Assembly: GCA_044228045.1 (NCBI GenBank)
Contig: JBGAVQ010000153.1
Coordinates: 1-12,925, forward strand
DNA length: 12,925 bases
Source: JAXLVB01 sp044228045
GTDB taxonomy: Bacteria > Bacteroidota > Bacteroidia > Cytophagales > Spirosomataceae
Direction: 5' to 3'
Numbering within the stretch: position 1 is the stretch's first letter; every line of letters starts with the position of its first letter. The notes under the pieces were generated by a model, which saw only the letters and a program-made list of their open reading frames with translations, was not told the DNA's origin and did no database searches. Made by a program: the position numbers and the translations under genes. Below are positions 1-6,088 of this stretch, one piece after another.

Positions 1-1145
1 TTGGCTATGTGCGTAGTTCGGGATTCAATTCTGACTATTTTACCAGTAGCATTACCAACCTTTTCAATAACGTTGATAACAAAACAGGCATTCGGATTGA
101 CGAGCAAACCAACCCGAACGACTCTTACACAGCCAGCAATCGCTTGATAGCAGGCTATGGTTTAGCAAACTTACCGCTATCGAAGAGACTAAATTTGATT
201 GCAGGGCTACGGGTCGAAAACAACGTGCAAACCTTGAATAGTGCCTTCTTGGGTGGTACCAAAGTAAATGTACGCAACCCCAAAACCAGCCTATTGCCAT
301 CGGCCAATTTCTCTTACAACTTCTCCGAAAAAATGTTGATTCGGGCGGCTTATGGTCAAACAGTAAACCGTCCTGAGTTTCGTGAGTTAGCACCATTCTC
401 ATTCTATGATTTTGACTTCAACGTAGTATTTGAAGGTTATACTCAGTTGAAAACAGCCTTAGTTAACAACTTCGATGCCCGTTGGGAATATTACCCTACG
501 CCGTCGGAAATTGTGAGTGTGGCTGCTTTCTACAAAAATTTTACGAATCCAATCGAAGTAGAAGTTGAGCCAGGTAGTGGTTCGTTGGGTGCAAAAACCT
601 TTATTTTCCAAAATGCTGGCAGTGCCAAAAGTGCAGGAATTGAAATCGAAATCCGTAAAGGATTGGCAAGTCTTACCAAGTCGCCGATGCTCGAAAAAGT
701 AAGCGTATTGTTCAATGCAGCTTTGATTTATAGCCGCATCAAATTACGGGAAGGTGCTGTGGGACAATCAGATAACCGCCCTATGCAAGGGCAGTCGCCT
801 TACATCATCAATACAGGTATCAATTACAACAACCAGAAAAAAGACTTTCAACTTAACCTACTCTACAACGTAATTGGCAAGCGCATCTTCGCCGTAGGCT
901 TTGAGGGTTATCCTGACCTTTACGAAATGCCACGCAATGTGGTTGATATTACTTTCTCAAAAGGAATTGGCGAGCGTTGGACCTTGAAAGGTGGCGTTAC
1001 CGACCTTATCAATCAGTCAGTACTCATTTTACAAGATGGTAACCAAGATGGCAAATTTAGCCGCACAGGTGACCAGATTATCCAAGACTACAAACCTGGG
1101 CGAGTATTTTCACTTGGCTTTACCTTTACTGTGGCAGCAAAGTAG
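1..1145 (+). CDS. TonB-dependent outer-membrane receptor, C-terminal part (5' truncated by window edge)
   Basis: The reading frame is open from the first bases and ends with TAG at 1143-1145, so this is the C-terminal ~380 residues of a longer protein. A GTG at 9 is not a credible start because the frame continues upstream as Gly-Tyr. The fragment has the alternating pattern of a 22-strand TonB receptor barrel, including the recognisable stretch AAYGQTVNRPEFRELAPF and a closing strand with aromatic residues (VFSLGFTFTV). Such receptors import large ligands (siderophores, glycans, peptides) across the outer membrane with TonB-ExbBD energy. The plug domain and any carboxypeptidase-like N-terminal domain lie outside the window. 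The lipoprotein gene starting 95 bp downstream on the same strand is probably its surface or periplasmic partner. The substrate cannot be told from this part. Confidence 0.93.
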   Translation, partial: GYVRSSGFNSDYFTSSITNLFNNVDNKTGIRIDEQTNPNDSYTASNRLIAGYGLANLPLSKRLNLIAGLRVENNVQTLNSAFLGGTKVNVRNPKTSLLPSANFSYNFSEKMLIRAAYGQTVNRPEFRELAPFSFYDFDFNVVFEGYTQLKTALVNNFDARWEYYPTPSEIVSVAAFYKNFTNPIEVEVEPGSGSLGAKTFIFQNAGSAKSAGIEIEIRKGLASLTKSPMLEKVSVLFNAALIYSRIKLREGAVGQSDNRPMQGQSPYIINTGINYNNQKKDFQLNLLYNVIGKRIFAVGFEGYPDLYEMPRNVVDITFSKGIGERWTLKGGVTDLINQSVLILQDGNQDGKFSRTGDQIIQDYKPGRVFSLGFTFTVAAK

Positions 1146-1151
1146 TGTGAC

Positions 1152-1214
1152 CTTGTTGTATGTACTAAGTGAGCTTACTGTATTGAAAAACAACAAGTTA
1201 AGCTATTCAATACA
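1152..1214. repeat. Overlapping inverted repeats in the receptor-lipoprotein spacer
   Basis: Two perfect inverted repeats overlap in the 95-bp spacer. CTTGTTGT (1152-1159) pairs with ACAACAAG (1190-1197). TGTATTGAA (1179-1187) pairs with TTCAATACA (1206-1214). The left arm of the second lies inside the first, so the two hairpins cannot both form as simple stems. Neither is followed by a T-run. They could tune expression of the downstream lipoprotein relative to the receptor, but this is inference. Confidence 0.45.
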
Positions 1215-1240
1215 CACAAACTACCTAAAATTTTATTTTT

Positions 1241-2995
1241 ATGAACTCAACAAAATTTCTGAAATCACTATGTACAGTTGCACTGGCAGCAAGTGTAGTG
1301 TTGTTTAATGCCTGCAAGAAAGAAGATGAGGAAATAGGCCCTGCGCCAACCATTACAGCAGGGGCTTCAGCATCGGGTATTCCAGGGGCCACTGTCAAAA
1401 TTACGGCGACTATCAATGCACCAGAAGGCATCAAAACACTCACTGTTTTGAAAAACGGCGCACCTTTTGACACCAAAACCTACGCAGAAGGCCAAACAAC
1501 TGAGAATTATAGCAAGGACTACGTAATTGAAAACTTGGCAGCTAACACCGATGTTAATTTTACATTTGTTGCCACAGACTACAGGGATCAGGGTTCTTTG
1601 CCAACAAATTTTGTGGTTAAAGTTACCGCAGTTCCTGCCAAAGAGGTAGTAATCGTATCAGGGGTATTGACAGGAAACATCTCGTGGACGAAAAATAAAA
1701 TCTACAAACTCCGTGGTTTTGTACGAGTAGGTGGCGATACTCTTCAAACTTCTGCCGCCAATGTTGCTGTTGGTACACTTACCATCGAGAAAGGAACTGT
1801 TATTGTGGGCGAACGCTCAAGCAAGGCAACGTTGGTGATTCAACGTGGCTCTAAAATCATTGCCGAAGGTACAGCCGACGAGCCGATTGTGTTTACCTCG
1901 GAGCGTAACCCAGGCGAGCGTGAAGCTGGTGACTGGGGCGGCTTGGTCATTTGCGGAAAAGCCAAAAATAACCTTGCTGGCGGTTCGGCCCAGTTAGAAG
2001 GTAGCTACAAAGCATGGCATGGCGGTACAGATGATGCCGATAATTCGGGTACATTGAAGTATGTTCGGGTAGAATACGCCGGCGTGCCTATCAACCCCAA
2101 CCAAGAGGTAAACTCGTTTACGTTTGGTTCAGTAGGTAGCGGTACCGTGATGGAATACCTGCAAGCCTCTTTTGGCGGCGACGATGCCTTTGAGTGGTTT
2201 GGTGGTAAAGTAAATGGCAAGTATTTGGTTTCGTATCGTTGTTTGGACGATGATTTTGATGTGGACAATGGCCATAGTGGAAACATTCAGTTTGCTGTGG
2301 CACTTCGTGGGGCTACCCAAGCTGACCAGTCAGGCTCTAACGGTTTTGAAGTTGATAACGATGGCCAAGGCACTGCTGCTGAACCTTTTACGTCTTCTAC
2401 TTTTTCAAACGTAAGCATCATTGGTGCCAAGGCCGAAGCTGCAACATTTATCAGCACCTTGTACCAAAACGGTATGCACTTGCGCCGTAACTGTAAGATT
2501 AAGATTTACAATACCTTCGTAACAGGGTTCCCGAACGGTGTTTATATTGACGGAGCTACCACCGCTACTAATGCAGATAAAGGCGACTTAGTCTTGAAAA
2601 ACGTAGTAGTGGCAGGAGTTGACAGTTGGGGAACCAATGGTTTTGGTCAAGGAGCTGCCACACAGCCACAAGGCTTTGGCGTGCGTGACGTAAACACTGC
2701 CACACCAGCTGCAGACTTGTTGATTGGCACCAAAAAACCATCGGTTTGGTTCACCGATTTAGGTAACAAAGTGTTAACAACTAACGCCAACACAGGCATT
2801 AGCTCAACGCTTTTCTTGGCGGGTCGTCCTACATTTACAATCAATACGGCTGCTACCGATGCCATCTCAAAAGGCGGTGCAGCCCCTGCGGGTTCGTTCT
2901 TTGCAGCAGTTGATTACATCGGTGCATTTAAAGATACCGACTGGACAACCAAATGGGCTGAGTTTAACCCCAATGCAAAGGATTATTCAAAATAA
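1241..2995 (+). CDS. Large outer-membrane lipoprotein with Ig-like N-terminal domain and right-handed beta-helix-like body
   Basis: 584 residues. A lipoprotein signal ends at Cys25 (LFNAC). The following residues KKEDEE fit the Bacteroidota lipoprotein export signal (Lys then acidic at +3 to +5), so surface exposure is likely. Residues ~36-132 look like an Ig/cadherin-like beta-sandwich. From ~140 on, short beta repeats rich in Gly, Asn and Thr resemble a beta-helix, with recognisable family stretches GTLTIEKGTVIVGE, GDWGG (230-234), DDAFEWFGGKVNGKYLV and GSNGFEVDND. I recognise this as a common Bacteroidota family of unknown activity, often placed beside a TonB receptor and sometimes wrongly labelled multidrug transporter in databases. 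It has no membrane segments apart from the signal. ATG at 1241 follows an A/T-rich leader with no Shine-Dalgarno, as is normal in this phylum. It probably forms an operon with the receptor and may capture the ligand. Confidence 0.85.
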   Translation: MNSTKFLKSLCTVALAASVVLFNACKKEDEEIGPAPTITAGASASGIPGATVKITATINAPEGIKTLTVLKNGAPFDTKTYAEGQTTENYSKDYVIENLAANTDVNFTFVATDYRDQGSLPTNFVVKVTAVPAKEVVIVSGVLTGNISWTKNKIYKLRGFVRVGGDTLQTSAANVAVGTLTIEKGTVIVGERSSKATLVIQRGSKIIAEGTADEPIVFTSERNPGEREAGDWGGLVICGKAKNNLAGGSAQLEGSYKAWHGGTDDADNSGTLKYVRVEYAGVPINPNQEVNSFTFGSVGSGTVMEYLQASFGGDDAFEWFGGKVNGKYLVSYRCLDDDFDVDNGHSGNIQFAVALRGATQADQSGSNGFEVDNDGQGTAAEPFTSSTFSNVSIIGAKAEAATFISTLYQNGMHLRRNCKIKIYNTFVTGFPNGVYIDGATTATNADKGDLVLKNVVVAGVDSWGTNGFGQGAATQPQGFGVRDVNTATPAADLLIGTKKPSVWFTDLGNKVLTTNANTGISSTLFLAGRPTFTINTAATDAISKGGAAPAGSFFAAVDYIGAFKDTDWTTKWAEFNPNAKDYSK

Positions 2996-3001
2996 GATAC
3001 C

Positions 3002-3021
3002 CTTACGTGAACGCACGTAAG
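3002..3021. repeat. Perfect 8-bp hairpin just after the lipoprotein stop codon
   Basis: CTTACGTG (3002-3009) and CACGTAAG (3014-3021) form a perfect stem with the tetraloop AACG, starting 7 bases after the stop of the upstream gene. No T-tract follows, so it is not a standard intrinsic terminator. It could protect the 3' end of the upstream message or be a binding site. Confidence 0.5.
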
Positions 3022-3030
3022 CACCCAATT

Positions 3031-3063
3031 CAGTAGCTTTGTGCCAAACAGCCAAAGCTACTG
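3031..3063 (+). promoter_or_regulatory. Perfect 11-bp hairpin ending two bases before a start codon
   Basis: CAGTAGCTTTG (3031-3041) and CAAAGCTACTG (3053-3063) are perfect inverted repeats around an 11-base loop. The stem ends two bases before the ATG at 3066, so in RNA it would cover the ribosome landing region of the small lipoprotein gene. Together with the hairpin at 3002-3021 it fills most of the 70-bp spacer. A role in damping or switching translation is inferred from position only. Confidence 0.5.
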
Positions 3064-3065
3064 CT

Positions 3066-3617
3066 ATGAGAAAACCACTCAACATTGTTCTTTTTTTGCT
3101 GCTCGGTTGCTTCGCCTGCAAGCCCACCAATTCTGACCAAGTAGAGCACTACTTTACTGAAACAGAACGGGATACCTTGCTAACGAATGTTATCACTTAT
3201 ATGTATTTGAAGCCTTCGGCGGCTACTAATAATACCCGTTTTGAGCCTCGCTTTCGCAGCTATTACGTGAGTCAGTTGCCCAAGTTTAGGTTTGAAAAAT
3301 ACACCATAAATGCCGACAGCACACATTATTATTTTGTGATTCGTCCGGCTGGTAATATGGAAAAATATCGGCGAGGGGTAGGTGGAAAGTTCAAGTTAGG
3401 CAAGAATCTGATGCCGACCGACTTTGAGGAAATGTGGTGCACGCCACGCCTATCCGAAGCCAAAGTAAAACAACGGGGCGGGTATGTGTTTAAGCAGATG
3501 GTTTTGCACGGAAACGTAGATAAGTTATTGGAAATGAGGCATTACATTGAGTGGCCCGACTCAACACTCCGCTACGACAAGCAAGCACATGAGTGGGTAA
3601 TGACTGGCAAACGCTGA
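3066..3617 (+). CDS. Small lipoprotein of unknown function, third gene of the receptor unit
   Basis: 183 residues from the ATG at 3066. A TTG nine codons upstream is in frame but lies inside a hairpin and would put polar residues before the signal peptide. The start MRKP plus hydrophobic stretch ends in LLGC (Cys15), a good lipobox; a second candidate is Cys18. No Lys-acidic run follows, so it is more likely on the periplasmic side than on the surface. The mature part is basic and aromatic (RFRSYYVSQLPKFRFEKY; YYFVIRPAGNMEKYRRGVGGKF) and has no domain I can name. It lies 70 bp after the large lipoprotein, on the same strand and before a terminator, so it is probably the last gene of the receptor operon and may be an accessory of it. 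The function is unknown. Confidence 0.8.
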   Translation: MRKPLNIVLFLLLGCFACKPTNSDQVEHYFTETERDTLLTNVITYMYLKPSAATNNTRFEPRFRSYYVSQLPKFRFEKYTINADSTHYYFVIRPAGNMEKYRRGVGGKFKLGKNLMPTDFEEMWCTPRLSEAKVKQRGGYVFKQMVLHGNVDKLLEMRHYIEWPDSTLRYDKQAHEWVMTGKR

Positions 3618-3652
3618 ATCCAACTTAGGATTTTTCATATTGGTGTTGCTCG

Positions 3653-3683
3653 AAAAGCCGAAGTTGCTAACTTCGGCTTTTTT
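3653..3683 (+). terminator. Strong intrinsic terminator of the receptor operon
   Basis: A perfect 13-bp stem, AAAAGCCGAAGTT (3653-3665) with AACTTCGGCTTTT (3669-3681) around the loop GCT, continues into a six-T run (3678-3683). Its complement ends in four T residues, so it may also stop leftward transcription from the small gene at 3737-3943. Confidence 0.92.
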
Positions 3684-3736
3684 ATGTTAAACCGCTGACA
3701 ATTTCCCCATAAGAACTGTGGAGAAAATAGTTGCCA

Positions 3737-3943
3737 TTAAGCCGCTTCTAATACATGAATGTCCATTTCAGATAACAACTCAAGTAATTGACTTACAAGG
3801 CTTTTCTTCACTGATTGATACTGTTCAATGGCTAATTGGTCAGGATCATCTTGGGCTTTGTGCCGAGCAATAGATGCATTCATCCTTCCAATCATTTCGA
3901 TGGTGTGCTGTATTTCGTGCTGTGTGGCTTCAAAAGGTTTCAT
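3737..3943 (-). CDS. Small helical (coiled-coil-like) protein, 68 residues, unknown function
   Basis: The ATG at 3943 gives 68 residues rich in Gln, Glu, Ile and Leu, with almost no Gly and one Pro after the first few residues. A predicted pair of helices runs from ~5 to 62, and the protein ends in DIHVLEAA. The frame is open further upstream to a GTG at 4036, but those codons run into the repeat at 4007-4107 and read Cys/Trp-rich peptide unlike the rest, so I prefer the ATG at 3943. It resembles small uncharacterised Bacteroidota proteins I have seen with the same helical pattern and length, but I cannot name a family. It has no signal peptide or membrane segment, so it is probably cytoplasmic. 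The neighbouring repeat may have replaced its native promoter. Confidence 0.6.
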   Translation of the reverse strand: MKPFEATQHEIQHTIEMIGRMNASIARHKAQDDPDQLAIEQYQSVKKSLVSQLLELLSEMDIHVLEAA

Positions 3944-4006
3944 TTCTGATACGATAATTTTAGAATTTCCCACTGTTGTTAATGTTTGTTTACTGGAACG
4001 CACAGC

Positions 4007-4107
4007 CCAACAGCCTGTGCGTAAGCAATTTTTCACGTTTTTTTGCGAATCAATAATCCTCCATGTAATGTGTTACACATGAGTTGTTGGTGTTTGTTCA
4101 CCAACAA
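4007..4107. repeat. Direct repeat copy A with terminal palindrome (REP-like element)
   Basis: 101 bp match 5098-5200 in the same orientation: by hand alignment 95 of 101 positions are identical, with a 2-base gap in a T/C tract. The right border is a perfect 9-bp hairpin, TTGTTGGTG (4084-4092) with CACCAACAA (4099-4107). On the left, 3975-3990 carries a degenerate half of the same palindrome (GTTGTTAATGTTTGTT). An inner near-palindrome ATGTGTTACACAT sits at 4068-4080. The palindromic borders and the adjacent Y1 transposase relic suggest a REP/BIME-type element, which is inference. Confidence 0.75.
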
Positions 4108-4174
4108 TGGCAGCAACAATGGTTAGTGTTATAAAGAACAAACCACCTTCATAGGTTTTTCTATATTCAGACAT
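4073..4174 (-). pseudogene. Relic of a Y1 (IS200-like / REP-associated) transposase: first ~20 codons only
   Basis: From ATG 4174 the minus strand reads MSEYRKTYEGGLFFITLTIV, which I recognise as the start of the Y1 transposase family of Bacteroidota (usual continuation about Gly-Trp-Ile-Asp-Val-Phe). After ~20 residues the match stops. The frame runs into repeat A (AAIVGEQTPTTHV) and ends at TAA 4073-4075, 33 residues in all. The His-hydrophobic-His motif and catalytic Tyr are absent, so it cannot transpose. The break falls where the GTTGTTGG palindrome begins, as if the repeat had recombined into the gene. Family assignment is from memory of the N-terminal signature. Confidence 0.65.
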
Positions 4175-4220
4175 TGTGAATTGGTCTTATTTTATCAAAC
4201 TTTATTGCTATGCAAACTAC

Positions 4221-4267
4221 GCCCAGAGGGCTCATCAATACACTTCACTCGTGGGACACGAGCGAAG
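4221..4267 (-). repeat. Two hairpins upstream of the transposase relic
   Basis: GCCCAGAGGGC (4221-4231) is a 4-bp stem with a 3-base loop. CTTCACTCGTG (4243-4253) and CACGAGCGAAG (4257-4267) form an 11-bp stem around GGA with one A:C mismatch that becomes a G:U pair on the minus strand. They lie 47-93 bases upstream of the relic's ATG. IS200/IS605-type elements and REP transposases recognise such imperfect single-strand hairpins at their ends, so this is probably the surviving left end. Confidence 0.55.
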
Positions 4268-4306
4268 GCGAGTAGTTACAATTCTTTCTATGCTCGACAT
4301 AACACC

Positions 4307-5020
4307 TTACGAAAGATTAAGTCCAACTTGATTTATAATCTTGTCCAACTCTAATACCTTTTGCATATCACAGTTATCCGAAAGGCTTGGAAAAGAATCA
4401 CTGACTTGAACAATAATCCCAGATTCACCTATTTCGTAAGTCTTATATTTATCAGGGAAATTGATATCTGTTTGCCGAATGTAGGTAAGCCATCCAGTTT
4501 GAATTTTACCCACATTAGAAGGAGAATAAACAGTATTCAAAATCTCAGTTGAGCTAAAAGTCACGAAAGCAGGATTCCAATAAATAGCCATGATTTCGAG
4601 TAATTTTACGGCACTTGATACCTCTAAAAATTGTTGAGTCTGTTCAGAAATTGTAATATCAATTTGAACAGAGTTATTAACTTTTTTTGATGACCATCCT
4701 AACGAAAATGTAATAGAATCATTACTATTAGGGTCGTCAGAATTGCTCATTAATAAATTATGACCTTCTGAAAGAAAAGTATGTATATCTGGTTGATTCC
4801 TCTTCGGAAATTCCATCTTTATTTTGTTTATTATTTGCTCTTCAGTTGGAAGAATTTCTTCCCATGGAGAATATATATTTTTGTTACGAAGTGAGTACCA
4901 TTTTGAGAAATAGCTATTAAAAGTTTGTAACTTTTTCATGAATTCAACAATGATTGTTGCAGAATGAGAAATACTTTGTGGGCGTATTCCCCAAGAAGCT
5001 CTGATGTAATAACGTTGCAT
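4307..5020 (-). CDS. Immunity protein of a polymorphic toxin system, Imm52-like
   Basis: 237 residues from ATG 5020; a TTG seven codons upstream overlaps the preceding reading frame and is less likely. No signal peptide or membrane segment, so cytoplasmic. The start YYIRASWGIRPQS with a following helix ending FSKWY, the mid motif IMAIYWNPAFVTFSS, GWLTYI and GIIVQVSDSF resemble what I recall of Imm52, an alpha+beta immunity family with conserved Trp residues linked to nuclease-type toxins (Tox-REase-5 by memory). It would bind and neutralise a cognate toxin. The gene is AT-rich (18 G/C in the 60 bases 4861-4920, against 28 in 6781-6840 of the monooxygenase), as for acquired DNA. Only the tail of an upstream gene remains, and the ATG starts one base after that gene's stop codon, the coupling usual for toxin-immunity pairs. 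Family call moderate; coding status firm. Confidence 0.55.
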   Translation of the reverse strand: MQRYYIRASWGIRPQSISHSATIIVEFMKKLQTFNSYFSKWYSLRNKNIYSPWEEILPTEEQIINKIKMEFPKRNQPDIHTFLSEGHNLLMSNSDDPNSNDSITFSLGWSSKKVNNSVQIDITISEQTQQFLEVSSAVKLLEIMAIYWNPAFVTFSSTEILNTVYSPSNVGKIQTGWLTYIRQTDINFPDKYKTYEIGESGIIVQVSDSFPSLSDNCDMQKVLELDKIINQVGLNLS

Positions 5021-5021
5021 A

Positions 5022-5081
5022 TTATTTTTTTGTCCAGTCAATAGGTTCGTGAATTACTTTAATATCAAAACCATCCGCCGT
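5022..5081 (-). pseudogene. C-terminal relic of the gene upstream of the immunity gene, probably the toxin
   Basis: The minus strand reads TADGFDIKVIHEPIDWTKK then TAA (5022-5024), one base before the immunity ATG. This looks like a genuine protein C-terminus. Going upstream, the frame enters repeat B at the palindrome 5080-5105 and reads repeat sequence until an in-frame TAA at 5166-5168, with no start codon of the usual kind. So about 19 codons of an original gene survive. By position (stop codon 1 base from an immunity-like gene) the lost gene was most likely the toxin. The fragment is too short to assign a toxin family. Confidence 0.5.
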
Positions 5082-5201
5082 TGTTGGTATTAATTCACCA
5101 ACAACCTGTGCGTAAGCAATTTTCCACGTTTCTTTTTGCGAATCAATAGCCCCCCATGTAATGTGTTACACATGAGTTGTTGGTGTTTGTTCTCCAACAA
5201 C
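5080..5201. repeat. Direct repeat copy B with palindromes at both ends (REP-like element)
   Basis: 5098-5200 is the second copy of the 101-bp repeat at 4007-4107. It is bounded by two hairpins: GTTGTTGGT (5080-5088) with ACCAACAAC (5097-5105), and GTTGTTGG (5176-5183) with CCAACAAC (5194-5201). The two copies lie about 1,091 bp apart and enclose the immunity gene, the transposase relic and its hairpins. Homologous recombination between them would excise that segment. Copy B keeps the palindrome that copy A has largely lost on its left side. Confidence 0.75.
5090..5173 (-). other. Possible 27-codon micro-ORF inside the repeat
   Basis: ATG 5173 to TAA 5090-5092 reads MCNTLHGGLLIRKKKRGK and then LLTHRLLVN. 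Copy A (ATG 4080) has the same frame as far as its 2-base deletion. Of five substitutions between the copies within this frame, four are synonymous (two Gly, two Leu codons) and one changes Gly to Glu. That is suggestive, but the sample is tiny and the reading could be accidental. I do not claim it is translated. Confidence 0.2.
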
Positions 5202-5224
5202 AGCAGGCAAAACGGCAGGAAATG

Positions 5225-6049
5225 CTATTCATTTCCATTACTTTTCTTCCAGCCAGCCTGATTTTTAGCTCCTTTTTTTGATAAAGATTGGGTAAGTGAA
5301 GTGGCCATGGCTGGAAACAAATTCCCCAGTTTACTCAACCAACCCCTGCTTGTTGGAATCATAATTTCAACCTCTTTTTTGCGTAGGGCTCTTTCAAAAA
5401 TAGCCTTTTCTATATCACTAACAACCAGTACTTTATCTCCCGAAAACGACAAAGCTGCAGCAGGATAATCAATCTGTAAAGTAAGCATATTAGTTTGCAC
5501 CAAGTCGGGGCAAATAACAGATACATTAATGCCTTTGGAGCGCACCTCTTGATAGGTTGCCAAGGTAAAAGCCCTCACAGCGTGTTTGGTAGCTGAATAA
5601 ACGGGCAAGCCCATAATAGGCGCAATGCCTGCCAACGACGCAAAATTGATTAAGTGTCCGCTGCCTTGTTTCAGCATTTGGTTAATAGCACATTGAGAGC
5701 CATAAAGCACTCCTTTTACATTAACATCTACCTGCAGGTCTATCTCCTTCGTATTGAGTTCAGATACAAATCCTGGAATTACTACGCCAGCATTGTTTAT
5801 CAAAATGTCTATTCTTCCAAACTTATTCACGCACTTATCCACAACACTTTGCCAGTTGTGCATATCTGCAACATTAAGGCGTTCTACTATGGTTCTGGCA
5901 GTGTCCCAATGTGTGGTTTGGTTCAAAAGTTTTTCAATCAACACATCGGTTGCTACCACAGCATAACCTTTCTGATAAAACACCTCTGCCAAGTGCTGCC
6001 CAATGCCATTTGCACAACCCGTAATAAAAACAATTTGGTATGTTTGCAT
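5225..6049 (-). CDS. Short-chain dehydrogenase/reductase (SDR family, classical type)
   Basis: 274 residues, an NAD(P)-dependent oxidoreductase with a Rossmann fold. Visible motifs: TGCANGIG (Thr10-Gly17, cofactor binding), NNAG (85-88), Asn110, and the catalytic Ser138, Tyr151 and Lys155 (YSATK). Asp35 at the end of the second strand (ATDV) would favour NAD(H), a family rule rather than proof. The length is somewhat above the 250-residue norm, with a basic C-terminal tail (KKGAKNQAGWKK). It is predicted cytoplasmic, with no signal peptide. The substrate is unknown; the C-terminal part resembles SDRs acting on hydrophobic alcohols or ketones. Its start faces the monooxygenase start across 39 bp, so the two probably share a control region and a pathway. 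The 3' end lies 24 bp from repeat B. Confidence 0.93.
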   Translation of the reverse strand: MQTYQIVFITGCANGIGQHLAEVFYQKGYAVVATDVLIEKLLNQTTHWDTARTIVERLNVADMHNWQSVVDKCVNKFGRIDILINNAGVVIPGFVSELNTKEIDLQVDVNVKGVLYGSQCAINQMLKQGSGHLINFASLAGIAPIMGLPVYSATKHAVRAFTLATYQEVRSKGINVSVICPDLVQTNMLTLQIDYPAAALSFSGDKVLVVSDIEKAIFERALRKKEVEIMIPTSRGWLSKLGNLFPAMATSLTQSLSKKGAKNQAGWKKSNGNE

Positions 6050-6088
6050 AACATTTTCTAATTTAGGCGGGCTAAAAAAATTGATTGA

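Noticed and set aside
64..402. Minus-strand ORF opposite the receptor, and similar long antisense frames opposite the monooxygenase and beta-helix genes
   Set aside because: They lie fully inside well-recognised genes, show no family features, and are expected by chance from codon use of the real genes.
3944..4036. An N-terminal extension of the small helical protein from a GTG at 4036
   Set aside because: The extra codons run through repeat A, read a Cys/Trp/Arg-rich peptide unlike the rest, and copy B has the same DNA in a different frame.
4243..4267. Terminator of the immunity gene
   Set aside because: The stem has no T-run on the minus strand, lies beside a second hairpin upstream of a transposase start, and is better explained as an element end.
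4084..5201. Integron attC sites or a gene cassette array
   Set aside because: The palindromes are short, no GTTRRRY core with its complement at the expected places was found, and no integrase is visible in the window.
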